Source of the DNA: CAZDQL01 sp964507325
Lineage (GTDB): Bacteria > Planctomycetota > UBA1135 > GCA-002686595
Assembly: GCA_964507325.1 (NCBI GenBank)
Contig: CAZDQL010000010.1
Location: 38,219-102,218 of the forward strand
Reading direction: 5' to 3'
Length of the DNA stretch: 64,000 nucleotides
Position numbers and translations under genes: made by a program. This document shows positions 54,334 through 63,166 of the stretch, piece after piece (within the stretch, counting starts at the first letter, position 1; each line of letters opens with the position of its first letter). Under the pieces are notes generated by a model that saw only the letters and a program-made list of their open reading frames with translations, ran no database searches and was not told where the DNA came from.

Positions 54334-57300
54334 TGGCGCCCCAACGGTCGGTGAGCGAGGATCGACGCTCCACCGTGATCTTGCGATTGCTCCCGCTTCT
54401 CGTCGGCGTCGCGCTGGCGCTGGAGGTCGCCTCCGCCCAGGCACCGACCCCGTCGGAGAGCGCGCCGTCGCCGAACATCCTGCTCCTGGTGTCCGAGGAC
54501 CACGGTCCGGAGCTGGGGTGCTACGGGGATCCCCACGCCCGCACGCCACGCATCGATCGGCTCGCGTCCCAGGGCGTGCGCTTCGGGCGCGCCTTCGTGC
54601 CCTACTCGGTGTGCAGTCCCTCCCGGGCGGCGTTCCTGACGGGGCTCCATCCCCAGCAGAACGGACAGATCGGGCTCGCGACTCACCGCTTCGCCATGAC
54701 GAGGGGGCACGCGACCCTACCGGCCCTCCTGCAGGGGGCCGGCTACCGCACGGGCAGGATCGGGAAGCTCCACGTGAATCCCGCCTCGGACTTCCCCTTC
54801 GACTTCGAGCGCTATCCGGGCTCGAACTTCCAGCAGCGCCGCGTGTCCGAATTCGCCGCGGCGGCGCGCGAGTTCTTCGAGTCCTGCGAGGGACCCTTCT
54901 TCCTGTCCGTGAACTTCCCCGACGCGCACTTCCCGCTGATTCGCCAGCAGGAGGGACTGCCGAGGACACCCCACGGGCCCGAAGAGGTGCGGCCCCTGCC
55001 CTGGGTGGGTGCTGACTCCTCCAGGCTGCGACAGGCGACCGCCGACTACTACAGCTGCCTGGCGCGGCTCGACGAGGGGGTGGGCAGGATCCTCGACGAG
55101 CTCGAGGCCGCCGGGCTCGCCCAGAGCACCCTGGTGCTCTTCCTGAGCGACCACGGCGCGCAGTTCTCGCGCGGCAAGACGAGCTGCTACGAAGCCGGGC
55201 TGCGCGTGCCGTTCCTGCTCCGCTGGCCGGGGGTCGCGCAGGAGGGCGTCGTGCGCGACGAGCTCGTGTCGACCCTCGACATCGTGCCCACGGTCTGCGA
55301 GGCGGTCGGGATCGAGTTGCCCCCCAAGCTCACGGGGCGCGCGCTCCAACCGCTCCTCGCGGCGGCCGAGGTCGAGGACTGGCGCCAGCACGTGTTCGCC
55401 ATGGGGACCGGCTCTGCACCCAGCCTGGGCTGGCTGCAGTTCGCCGTCCGCAGCGAGCGCTACAAGCTGATCGTCAACCCCTGGTCGGGGTCGGAGAACC
55501 GCTGTGCGCGCGCCTACCTCGAGCAGCGCAATGCGCACTTCGTCGCCGGCACCGACGAGGCCGAGCTGGAGGAGGCCCCCGAACACGTCCGGGACGCCTA
55601 CGCCACCTGGCTGCGGCCGCCAGCGGTCGAGCTCTACGATCTGGAGGACGATCCGAACGAGTGGCTCGACCGGGCGGACGATCCCGCCCTGGCGGAGGTG
55701 CGCGGGCGGCTCCTGCACGAGCTCGAGGCCTTCCGACGCTCCATCGCGGATCCCTTCCTGGACCCCCTCGTCCTCGAGCGTTTCACCGGGGAACAGACCG
55801 CCGCCCTGACCCACCCCTACCGCCGCGAGCCCGGGTTCTCCTGGACCTACCTGACGGACTTCGAGAGCGTTGGCGTCGGGCGCGGCCTGGGGCGACTGAC
55901 CCTGGACCCGCTGTTCGACCATCACATGGTCCTGCCTCGCGAGGCCCCGATTCCCGTGTGGGGGACCGCGGGTGCCGGGGAGGAGATCGTCGTGACCTTC
56001 GGGGGGCGCTCCGCACGCACGAGGAGCGATCGGAGCGGTCACTGGCGGGTCGAGCTCGCCGCCGAGGCTGCGCACACGACTCCGCGTTCCCTGGTCGTCG
56101 ACGGCGGCGGGGAGCGCGTGCGCCTCCTGGACGTGGTGGTCGGCGATGTCTGGCTGTGCGCGGGCCAATCGAACATGGCCTTCCCGTTGTCTCGCTCGAG
56201 CGCCGCCGAGGCCGCGTTGGAGGGGGCGGAGCGCGCGCACCTGCGCCTCTGGAATCGGATTCCGCGTCTGCATCCGGGGGGGCGCTCCTTCTCCGTGGAG
56301 CTGTTGAAGAGCATCGACTCCGCGGCGCTCTACTCAGCGTCTCGTTGGGGGCGGAGCGACCGCTCCACGGCCGCACCCTTCTCCGCGGTGGGCTGGCACT
56401 TCGGGGCCCGGGTCTCGGAGGAGCTCGGCGTGCCGGTGGGGTTGGTGAACGTCGCGGTGGGCGGGTCGCCCGTGGAGGCCTGGCTGGAGCTCGAACACGG
56501 GACTCGGGAGGCGGGACTCCTGCCCCTCTTGGAGGACTGGCTCGACAACACGGCCTACCCGGCGTGGTGCCGTGAGCGTGCGCGGCTCAACCTGCGCCAC
56601 GGCCTGGAGGCCGGTCTCGAGTCCCTGCACCACCCCTTCGAACCCGGCTTCCTGTTCGCCGCAGGGGTCCGGCCGCTGCTCGACTTCCCGGTCCGAGGAG
56701 TGCTCTGGTACCAGGGGGAGTCGAACGCCACCGTCGATGGGGGACAGGGGCGTCCGGTCGCGGTGGACCTCAACGCCCGGAAGCTGCGCGCCCTCGTCGC
56801 TGGCTGGCGAGCGGCCTTCGAGGCTCCCGAGCTGCCCTTCTGCATGGTGCAGCTGCCGGGACTGAACCGCGAGTGGCCCGCGTTCCGCGAGGCGCAAGCG
56901 CGAGTGGCCGCCCACGATCCACGGGTGCACCTGGCCGCGACTCTCGACCTCGGGCATTCCACCGACGTGCATCCCAAGCGCAAGGCCGCCGTCGGAGAGC
57001 GCCTGGCGCGCTTGGCCCTGGCTCACGAGTACGGGCAGGCCCTCGTGGCCGGCGGACCCGAGCTCGATCACGTCGCGCTGGGGCCCGGTGCGACGTGCCG
57101 GGTACGCATGACCCGCTCCGCGGGGCTGCGCACGTCGGACGGAGAGTCCCCGCGCTGCTTCGCCGTGGCCGGGAAGGACGGCCGCTTCTACCCGGCGCGA
57201 GCCCACATCGAGGGTGAGGAGGTGGTGCTCGACTGCGCCTCGGTCGAGTCGGTCGTGGCGGTGCGCTACGCGTACGAGAACGACCCGGCCGTCAATCTCG

Positions 57301-57764
57301 TCAATGGCGCAGGGCTTCCGGCGGCGCCCTTCCGCACGGACACGGGCCCGCTCCCGGCCCAGGTGCGAGTCGCCTGCATCGGCACGGGCGTTCCCCCGGG
57401 GTCGGACTTCGAGGGCATCGACTCCCTGGCCCAGCGCCTGGGCGCCCTGCTCGGTCCGGACTTCGCCGTACGCAGCTTCGCCTCGTCCGACGGCGACCCC
57501 CTCCGGCCAGGGTCCGAGGAGCAAGCGCTGCGGGAGTACGTCGGAAGCGCCGCTCACCAGGCTGCCCTGTCGTGGGAACCGGACGTCGTCCTGTGCAGCC
57601 TGGTTCTGGGTGACGCGGAGTTGCCCCGCGGGCTCTCCGCGCTGGGCGACTCCTTCAAAGGCCTGCAGACGAGTCCCCAGATCCTGCTCTTCGCGGCTTC
57701 GGCGGCAGATGAAGAGCCCGTGGAAGCACTGGCCGAGCTGATCCGTAGGGGGCGGCTGCACTGA
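54333..57764 (+). CDS. Sulfatase fused to sialate-O-acetylesterase-like SGNH module and a third SGNH-like domain
   Basis: 1143 residues. The start is probably GTG 54333 (overlapping the upstream stop) or GTG 54351; either leads into the signal peptide ending near residue 36. Residues 47-480 are a sulfatase: ED at 55-56, formylglycine motif CSPSR at 94-98, GKLHVN near 144-149, LSDHG near 271-275. Residues about 560-960 are a SIAE-type SGNH esterase with catalytic Ser in AGQSNM (about 611), GESN near 795 and the Asp-His pair in STDVHPKRK (about 878-886). A final segment (about 1010-1143) looks like an SGNH fold in which the GDS serine motif is replaced by IGTG. Predicted: removal of sulfate and acetyl esters from one glycan. 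Confidence 0.85.
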   Translation: MAPQRSVSEDRRSTVILRLLPLLVGVALALEVASAQAPTPSESAPSPNILLLVSEDHGPELGCYGDPHARTPRIDRLASQGVRFGRAFVPYSVCSPSRAAFLTGLHPQQNGQIGLATHRFAMTRGHATLPALLQGAGYRTGRIGKLHVNPASDFPFDFERYPGSNFQQRRVSEFAAAAREFFESCEGPFFLSVNFPDAHFPLIRQQEGLPRTPHGPEEVRPLPWVGADSSRLRQATADYYSCLARLDEGVGRILDELEAAGLAQSTLVLFLSDHGAQFSRGKTSCYEAGLRVPFLLRWPGVAQEGVVRDELVSTLDIVPTVCEAVGIELPPKLTGRALQPLLAAAEVEDWRQHVFAMGTGSAPSLGWLQFAVRSERYKLIVNPWSGSENRCARAYLEQRNAHFVAGTDEAELEEAPEHVRDAYATWLRPPAVELYDLEDDPNEWLDRADDPALAEVRGRLLHELEAFRRSIADPFLDPLVLERFTGEQTAALTHPYRREPGFSWTYLTDFESVGVGRGLGRLTLDPLFDHHMVLPREAPIPVWGTAGAGEEIVVTFGGRSARTRSDRSGHWRVELAAEAAHTTPRSLVVDGGGERVRLLDVVVGDVWLCAGQSNMAFPLSRSSAAEAALEGAERAHLRLWNRIPRLHPGGRSFSVELLKSIDSAALYSASRWGRSDRSTAAPFSAVGWHFGARVSEELGVPVGLVNVAVGGSPVEAWLELEHGTREAGLLPLLEDWLDNTAYPAWCRERARLNLRHGLEAGLESLHHPFEPGFLFAAGVRPLLDFPVRGVLWYQGESNATVDGGQGRPVAVDLNARKLRALVAGWRAAFEAPELPFCMVQLPGLNREWPAFREAQARVAAHDPRVHLAATLDLGHSTDVHPKRKAAVGERLARLALAHEYGQALVAGGPELDHVALGPGATCRVRMTRSAGLRTSDGESPRCFAVAGKDGRFYPARAHIEGEEVVLDCASVESVVAVRYAYENDPAVNLVNGAGLPAAPFRTDTGPLPAQVRVACIGTGVPPGSDFEGIDSLAQRLGALLGPDFAVRSFASSDGDPLRPGSEEQALREYVGSAAHQAALSWEPDVVLCSLVLGDAELPRGLSALGDSFKGLQTSPQILLFAASAADEEPVEALAELIRRGRLH

Positions 57765-57780
57765 CCGCGGCTCAGCCACC

Positions 57781-58920
57781 ATGTCCCACAGCACGCAAGA
57801 CCCCAGCGCCTCCCGTGAACGAGTCCGCGCCGCAGTCCACTTCGAAGCACCGGACCGCCTTCCCCGCCACGACTCCCCCTGGGAGCAGACCCTGCGCCGC
57901 TGGCGGGCCGAGGGGATGCCGGAGACGGTGTCGCCCGCCGACCACTTCGGCTTCGACGTGGAGATGCTGTTCATCGACGCTTCCCCGCGCTTCCCGATGC
58001 GCGTCCTGGAGCGTGCCGAGGGACTCGTGACCTACCAGGACCGCTACGGCTACACGGCCCGCAAGTCGGAGGAAGGGGAGTCGACCCTCGACTTCCTGTC
58101 GCACCAGAACTCCAGCCGCGAGGTCTGGGAGCGGGAGATCCGGCCACGCCTGGTCCTCTCCGACGACCCCGAGGAGCCCGCGCGGCTGGACGACCGGCAG
58201 TACTTCGGGCACTTCGACCCCTATCCGACGTGGGACGCGGCGCTCGAGAAGTACCGCACCTCTCGCGCCCGCGGTCGTTACCAGCTCTTCATGGTCTACG
58301 GACCCTGGGAGGCGCTGTGGCGCATGCGCGGCCTGGAGGCCTCGTTGATGGACCTGGTCGAGGATCCGGATTGGGTGGGGGAGATGGTCGCCGTCTACGT
58401 CGACCTGCTGCTGGCCACCGTCGAGCGCTGCTGCGCGCTGGGCGCAGTCCCCGACGGGCTCTTCCTGGCGGAGGACCTCGGCTGCACGACCGGCCCGCTC
58501 TTCTCTCCGCGCTCCTGGGACGAGCTCTTCCGGGCGCACCTCGCCAGACTCGGGGCCCTCCTGCGCGAGCGCGGCATCGCCTTCTGGATGCACTCCGATG
58601 GACGCATCCACCCCTACCTCGACCGCCTGATCGAGGTGGGAGTCCAGGTCCTGAACCCCCTGGAGGTCAAGGCGGGGATGGACGCCGTGGAGCTGCGCGC
58701 TCGCTACGGGCAGAATCTCGCCTTCTACGGCGGCATCAGCGCCCGGGCGATGGCCGCGGGCCGGGATGAGCTGGAGGCCGAGCTCTGCAGCAAGGTCCCC
58801 CTCGGGCGGGAGGGGGGCTACATCCTCCACTCGGACCACTCGGTGCCGCCGGACGTCGGCTACGAGCAGTTCGTCTGGATGCAGCGTCGAGCACAGGAGA
58901 TTTTCGAAGGCGGTGGCTAG
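57781..58920 (+). CDS. UroD-fold protein, HSDG type
   Basis: 379 residues of the uroporphyrinogen decarboxylase/methylcobalamin:CoM methyltransferase fold. N-terminus RVRAAVHFEAPDRLPR is the family opening; MVYGPWEALWRM lines the barrel; WMHSDGRIHPYLDRLIEVG (about 266-284) and LHSDHSVPPDVGYE (about 346-359) are the last strands. The zinc motif HxC of methyltransferases is absent (HSD instead), as are the heme-pathway residues expected of true HemE. Likely a corrinoid- or small-molecule-linked enzyme of unknown reaction. Starts 16 bp after the sulfatase fusion and 15 bp before its paralogue. Confidence 0.8.
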   Translation: MSHSTQDPSASRERVRAAVHFEAPDRLPRHDSPWEQTLRRWRAEGMPETVSPADHFGFDVEMLFIDASPRFPMRVLERAEGLVTYQDRYGYTARKSEEGESTLDFLSHQNSSREVWEREIRPRLVLSDDPEEPARLDDRQYFGHFDPYPTWDAALEKYRTSRARGRYQLFMVYGPWEALWRMRGLEASLMDLVEDPDWVGEMVAVYVDLLLATVERCCALGAVPDGLFLAEDLGCTTGPLFSPRSWDELFRAHLARLGALLRERGIAFWMHSDGRIHPYLDRLIEVGVQVLNPLEVKAGMDAVELRARYGQNLAFYGGISARAMAAGRDELEAELCSKVPLGREGGYILHSDHSVPPDVGYEQFVWMQRRAQEIFEGGG

Positions 58921-58935
58921 CCGCGGAGCAGGGGC

Positions 58936-59955
58936 TTGAAGGGCAGAGCGCGCACGATCGGATTCCTGCGGGGCGAGGCGGTGGACCGCCTGCCCTTCCA
59001 CCCGCTGGTGATGCAGTTCGCGGCGCGACAGGCTGGCGTCCCGTACCGCGAGTACTGCCTGGAGCCGGTCCGGCATGCCGACGCGACGATCCACTGCGCG
59101 GAGCACCTCGGACTGGACTGGACGCACGCCGGCGGCTACCCGTACTGCGAGGCGATCGCCTACGGCCTGGAGGTGGAGTTCCCCGAGGACGCGCTCCCCA
59201 GGGAGCGCGGTCCCCTGATCGAGGACCCCGAGCGCGACCTCGACAAGATCCGCGTGCTCGACATCGAGGACCACGAGCTCTTGATGAAGCGCGTGGAGCT
59301 CGTGGGCGAGTACCGGCGCAGGGCCGGCGACGACCTCTTCGTCTGCGGTTGGTTCGAGGGCCCGCTGGCGGAGTACGCCGATCTGCGCGGCTTCGGCGAG
59401 GCCTGCCTGGACCTGATCGACCGTCCCCGGCAGGTGAAGCAGGCGCTGGCCGTCCTGGCGGAGAACGCGAAGCGCTGGGCGACGCTGCAGGCCCAGGCCG
59501 GCGCCGACTGCATCGGAATCGGAGACGCCGTCTGCTCCCAGGTCGGACCCGATTCCTACGAGCGCTTCGTCTTCGGCCTGCACCGGGAGCTCGTGGACCA
59601 CGTCCACGGCCTCGGCGTCTACGCCAAGCTGCACATCTGCGGCGACACCACCCAGCTGATGCCGCGATTGATCGAGACCGGAGTGGACATCCTCGACGTC
59701 GATCACCTGGTGGGCGACATGGCGCCCTTCATCGACCTGCTCGGCCCGCACCAGGTGCTGCTTGGCAACCTCGACCCGGTCTCGGTCCTCCGGGACGGGG
59801 CCCCCGAGCAGATTCGGGAGGAGACCCTCCGCTGTGCGCGCCAGACGCGCGGGCGCGGCATCGTGGCGGCGGGCTGTGAGGTCCCGATCGATACGCCGCG
59901 CGAGAACTACCGCGCCTTCTTCGAGGCAGCGGCGGCAGCCTCGACAGCAGTCTGA
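58936..59955 (+). CDS. UroD-fold protein with zinc-type HxC motif (MtaA-like)
   Basis: 339 residues. The TTG at 58936 is used as start because the family opening (RTIGFLRGEAVDRLPFHP) begins three residues later and no ATG precedes it. His233 and Cys235 in KLHICGDTT plus Cys near 314 (AAGCEVP) reproduce the His-x-Cys...Cys zinc site of MtaA/MtbA methyltransferases, which move methyl groups from a corrinoid protein to a thiol. No corrinoid protein lies nearby, so the methyl acceptor and donor are unknown. DVDHLVGDM and GNLDPVSVLRDG are standard family strands. Its immediate neighbour lacks the zinc motif. Confidence 0.85.
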   Translation: MKGRARTIGFLRGEAVDRLPFHPLVMQFAARQAGVPYREYCLEPVRHADATIHCAEHLGLDWTHAGGYPYCEAIAYGLEVEFPEDALPRERGPLIEDPERDLDKIRVLDIEDHELLMKRVELVGEYRRRAGDDLFVCGWFEGPLAEYADLRGFGEACLDLIDRPRQVKQALAVLAENAKRWATLQAQAGADCIGIGDAVCSQVGPDSYERFVFGLHRELVDHVHGLGVYAKLHICGDTTQLMPRLIETGVDILDVDHLVGDMAPFIDLLGPHQVLLGNLDPVSVLRDGAPEQIREETLRCARQTRGRGIVAAGCEVPIDTPRENYRAFFEAAAAASTAV

Positions 59956-60004
59956 GTGCCTCCCAGCAGGATCACCGATGTCACGACCCCGAGAGAAGCA
60001 GCCG

Positions 60005-62599
60005 ATGAAGACCCACGCCGCGGCGATCCTCGCCGCTCTCCTGGTCGGACTGCCCGCGGCCTGCGGCCATCTCCCTCTCGACCGGGAGCCGCCGGAGTCG
60101 CCACGCGCCGAGCGCGTCCGGCTCGCGGAGGCGACCGCCATGGTGCGGGCGTCGATCTTCGCAGAGCAGCCGACGATGAACGAGTCGATGGTGGCGCCCC
60201 TGGTGGAGCTGACGACGGAGGAGATGTGGCAGCGCCTCGGCGTGCAGCTCTTCCAGGTCACCGATGGGGTGGCCGAGTGCAACACCTACCTGGTCTTCGG
60301 TGGGGGTGCGCACCTGCTCTGCGGAGGGTTTGGGGGACACGGCATCCAGTCCGCCTGTGTCACCGACCTGGACCGCGATGGGTCCCCCGAGCTCACCTAC
60401 ACCTACTCCTGGGGGTCGGGGAGACACCGCTCCCTGATCGCGGTCGCCCGCGTCGACGGCGAGCGGCTGCTGCAGGAGGAGGTGCAGCTGGCCTTCGCCG
60501 GAGACCTCTTCGTGCGCAGGGAAGCGGACTCCCGCGTCGGCGTGGAGATCGGTCGCTACGGGTGGGAGTTCTGCCAATGGACACCGGAGGCGCGGCTGGG
60601 GGTGATCGAGGTGCAGCCGGACGGCGGACAGCTCCGGCCCCGGATCGAGCTCGCGCCCCTCTCCGAGGAGCACGCCGCGGCGCTCTGGATGCAGCCGGCG
60701 GCCCGTGCTCCCCGCGAGGATCCCACCCCCGCTGAGGAGCGGCCCAACTTCGTGATCGTGCTCACCGACGACCAGGGCTACGCGGACGTCGGGTGCTTCG
60801 GAGCGCAGGGCTTCGAGACGCCCCACCTCGACCGCCTGGCGGCCGAGGGGATGCGCTTCACCGACTTCCACGTCTCGCAGGCCGTGTGCAGTGCCTCGCG
60901 GGCTGCGCTCCTGACCGGCTGCTACTCGGAGCGCGTGAGCATCCAAGGCGCCCTCAACCCCGGCGCGCGCCACGGGCTGCACCCCGGCGAGGAGACGATC
61001 GCCGAGGTCCTGCGGGAGGTCGGGTACGTGAGCGGCATCTTCGGCAAGTGGCACCTGGGTCACCACCAGCCGTTCCTCCCGCTGCAGCAGGGCTTCGACG
61101 AGTACTTCGGCCTGCCCTACTCGAACGACATGTGGCCGGTGGACTACGACGGCCGGCCCTTCGAGAGCACCGCCAGGAAGGCCCTCTACCCCCCGCTGCG
61201 CCTCGTCGAGGGGAACGACCCGGGGGACGAGGTGCGCACCCTCGCGGATCAGGCGCGTCTGACGGAGCGCTACACCGAGCGCGCCCTCGGCTTCATCGAG
61301 CGCAACAAGCAGCGGCCCTTCTTCCTCTACCTGGCGCACTCCATGCCCCACGTGCCCCTCGGCGCCCCCCTGCGCTTCGGGGGCCGGAGCGAGCAGGGAG
61401 CCTACGGCGACGTGATCGCGGAGATCGACGACTCGCTGGGCCGCATCCTGGGTGCGCTGGAGGAGCACGGGCTGCGGGAGAGGACCCTGGTGGTCTTCAC
61501 CAGCGACAACGGACCGTGGCTGTGCTACGGCAACCACGCCGGTTCGGCGGGCCCGCTGCGCGAGGGCAAGGGGACGAGCTGGGAGGGGGGAGCGCGCGTG
61601 CCCTGCATCATGAGCTGGCCCGGTCGCATCCCGGTGGGCAGCGTGTGCGATCGGCTCAGCGCCACGATCGACCTCCTGCCCACGATCGCGGCCCTCGCCG
61701 GAGCCCCGCTGCCCGCGCGCCCGATCGACGGCGTGGACATCGTTCCGCTCCTGGAGGGGCGCGGTGGAGCGTCGCCGCGCAGGACCTACTACTACTACTA
61801 CGGCGGGCACCTGAACGGCGTGCGGCGCGACGCGTGGAAGCTCGTCTTCCCCCACGAGTACCGCTCCCAGCGCGGCGTCGAGCCCGGTGCGGACGGCCAT
61901 CCGGGGCCCTACGGCCAGGGGGAGTGCGCTCTCGAGCTGTACGACCTCGAGGCGGATCCGGGCGAGACGACCGACCTGGCGCAGCGTCACCCCGAGCTCG
62001 TGCGCGAGCTGCAGGTCCTGGGGGAGCGCGCGCGCGCGGAGCTCGGCGACCGTCACCGGGAGGTGCGCGGCCAGGGCGTCCGCCCCCCCGGCCGGCTCGC
62101 ACCGCGCAGGGCGTCCCCCGTGCAGCACCTGGCTCGGGGGAGGCCGGTGCGGCTCGACAGGGAGCCCAGCTCGAAGTACACCGGCGGCGCGGGACCGGGC
62201 CTCGTGGACGGCGTGCTCGGATCGGAGGACTTCACCGACGGGACCTGGCTGGGGTATGAGGGCGTCGACTTCGAGGCGGTCGTGGACCTGGGGCAACCGA
62301 CCGGCGTCCGCCGCGTCGCCTGCAGCTTCCTGCGCTGCCAGATCTCCTGGATCTTCCTGCCCCGAACGGTCGAGCTGGCCGTGTCGGCCGACGGGACCGA
62401 GTTCGAGGTCCTGGCCCGCTTCGAGCAGGAGCCCGAGCCCGACTTCCGCGACGAGACGCGGGACTTCGCGGTCGGCTGCGAACCGCGGGACGTGCGCTAC
62501 GTCCGCGTGCGCGCGACTGGGCTCGCCACGTGTCCCGATTGGCACGCGGGGGCGGGGGGCAAGAGCTGGATCTTCGTGGACGAGATCGCGGTCGAGTAG
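60005..62599 (+). CDS. Lipoprotein with N-terminal FG-GAP-like domain, sulfatase and discoidin-like domain
   Basis: 864 residues. ATG 60005 gives a lipoprotein signal with lipobox LPAAC (Cys20). Residues about 30-235 form an unidentified domain containing a VTDLDRDGSPELTYTY calcium/FG-GAP-type loop (about 119-134). The sulfatase runs about 242-690: DD at about 254-255, formylglycine motif CSASR at about 295-299, GKWHLG near 347-352, TSDNG near 499-503, TSWEGG near 525-530. The C-terminal ~150 residues are an F5/8-type discoidin-like domain ending in GGKSWIFVDEI. Outer-membrane tethering plus a binding domain would keep it on insoluble sulfated glycan. It is the last gene of the run, 49 bp after the second UroD protein. 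Confidence 0.85.
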   Translation: MKTHAAAILAALLVGLPAACGHLPLDREPPESPRAERVRLAEATAMVRASIFAEQPTMNESMVAPLVELTTEEMWQRLGVQLFQVTDGVAECNTYLVFGGGAHLLCGGFGGHGIQSACVTDLDRDGSPELTYTYSWGSGRHRSLIAVARVDGERLLQEEVQLAFAGDLFVRREADSRVGVEIGRYGWEFCQWTPEARLGVIEVQPDGGQLRPRIELAPLSEEHAAALWMQPAARAPREDPTPAEERPNFVIVLTDDQGYADVGCFGAQGFETPHLDRLAAEGMRFTDFHVSQAVCSASRAALLTGCYSERVSIQGALNPGARHGLHPGEETIAEVLREVGYVSGIFGKWHLGHHQPFLPLQQGFDEYFGLPYSNDMWPVDYDGRPFESTARKALYPPLRLVEGNDPGDEVRTLADQARLTERYTERALGFIERNKQRPFFLYLAHSMPHVPLGAPLRFGGRSEQGAYGDVIAEIDDSLGRILGALEEHGLRERTLVVFTSDNGPWLCYGNHAGSAGPLREGKGTSWEGGARVPCIMSWPGRIPVGSVCDRLSATIDLLPTIAALAGAPLPARPIDGVDIVPLLEGRGGASPRRTYYYYYGGHLNGVRRDAWKLVFPHEYRSQRGVEPGADGHPGPYGQGECALELYDLEADPGETTDLAQRHPELVRELQVLGERARAELGDRHREVRGQGVRPPGRLAPRRASPVQHLARGRPVRLDREPSSKYTGGAGPGLVDGVLGSEDFTDGTWLGYEGVDFEAVVDLGQPTGVRRVACSFLRCQISWIFLPRTVELAVSADGTEFEVLARFEQEPEPDFRDETRDFAVGCEPRDVRYVRVRATGLATCPDWHAGAGGKSWIFVDEIAVE

Positions 62600-62617
62600 C
62601 CGCCCCGGCGACGACGC

Positions 62618-62633
62618 CGCGCAGTCGTGCGCG
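62618..62633. terminator. Hairpins between convergent genes
   Basis: CGCGCA (62618-62623) pairs with TGCGCG (62628-62633) around GTCG. A second hairpin, GGGTC/GACCC, lies at 62642-62654. Together they could stop transcription from both sides of the 63-bp convergent gap. Confidence 0.4.
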
Positions 62634-62662
62634 CGCCCCCCGGGTCGGGGACCCACGCGTCC

Positions 62663-63154
62663 TCAGCGGTCGCCCCGCGGCGGATCCGGCGGTTCGGTCA
62701 GGAGCTCCGAGGCCGCCTCGACCCCGTACTCCTCGACGAACTGGCGCGCCTCGGCCTCGGACATCCCGAGCTCGACGAGGTCGCCGACCGCGTCCTCGAT
62801 CGCGGCGGGGTCGGTCGCGCTCGACTCGCGCTCGCCCGGTCGCCGGAACTCACCCTTCTCGGTGGTCGGGACGTACGCGGGCGGCTGGACGTTCCAGTCC
62901 GAGCGCTGCTCCTCCTCGGGCTTCGACCCGAACAGGACTCCGAGCGCATTCAGGCTGTAGTAGAGGCCCACCAGGAGCAGGCCGACGATCAGGACGCGCC
63001 CGAGGGTGCGCGCGGGCGAACCCTCCACCGACTCCGCCTCCGGGGGAGCCGGCGGGGCGGTCAGGTCGGCGCCGCACAGCATGCAGTTCTCCTGCGCGCC
63101 GAGGTTCGACGCGCCACAGCTCGGACAGGCTCTTGCGTGCAGGTCGGGAGACAT
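62663..63154 (-). CDS. Zinc-ribbon membrane protein with UBA-like C-terminus
   Basis: 163 residues. N-terminal zinc ribbon with Cys10/13/24/27 (CPSC, CMLC), a Pro/Glu-rich linker, a single TM helix at about 51-74, then a short cytosolic or external stretch and a C-terminal helical segment (about 117-152, ELGMSEAEARQFVEEYG) resembling a UBA/CUE-type three-helix bundle. The architecture occurs in uncharacterised planctomycete proteins; function unknown. It starts 12 bp after the stop of the preceding gene on this strand, so the two are probably co-transcribed. Confidence 0.7.
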   Translation of the reverse strand: MSPDLHARACPSCGASNLGAQENCMLCGADLTAPPAPPEAESVEGSPARTLGRVLIVGLLLVGLYYSLNALGVLFGSKPEEEQRSDWNVQPPAYVPTTEKGEFRRPGERESSATDPAAIEDAVGDLVELGMSEAEARQFVEEYGVEAASELLTEPPDPPRGDR

Positions 63155-63166
63155 CGTGGAACTGGG

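Noticed and set aside
59981..62656. Minus-strand frame of about 890 codons opposite the lipoprotein sulfatase
   Set aside because: Antisense shadow of a gene with intact sulfatase motifs; biased composition.
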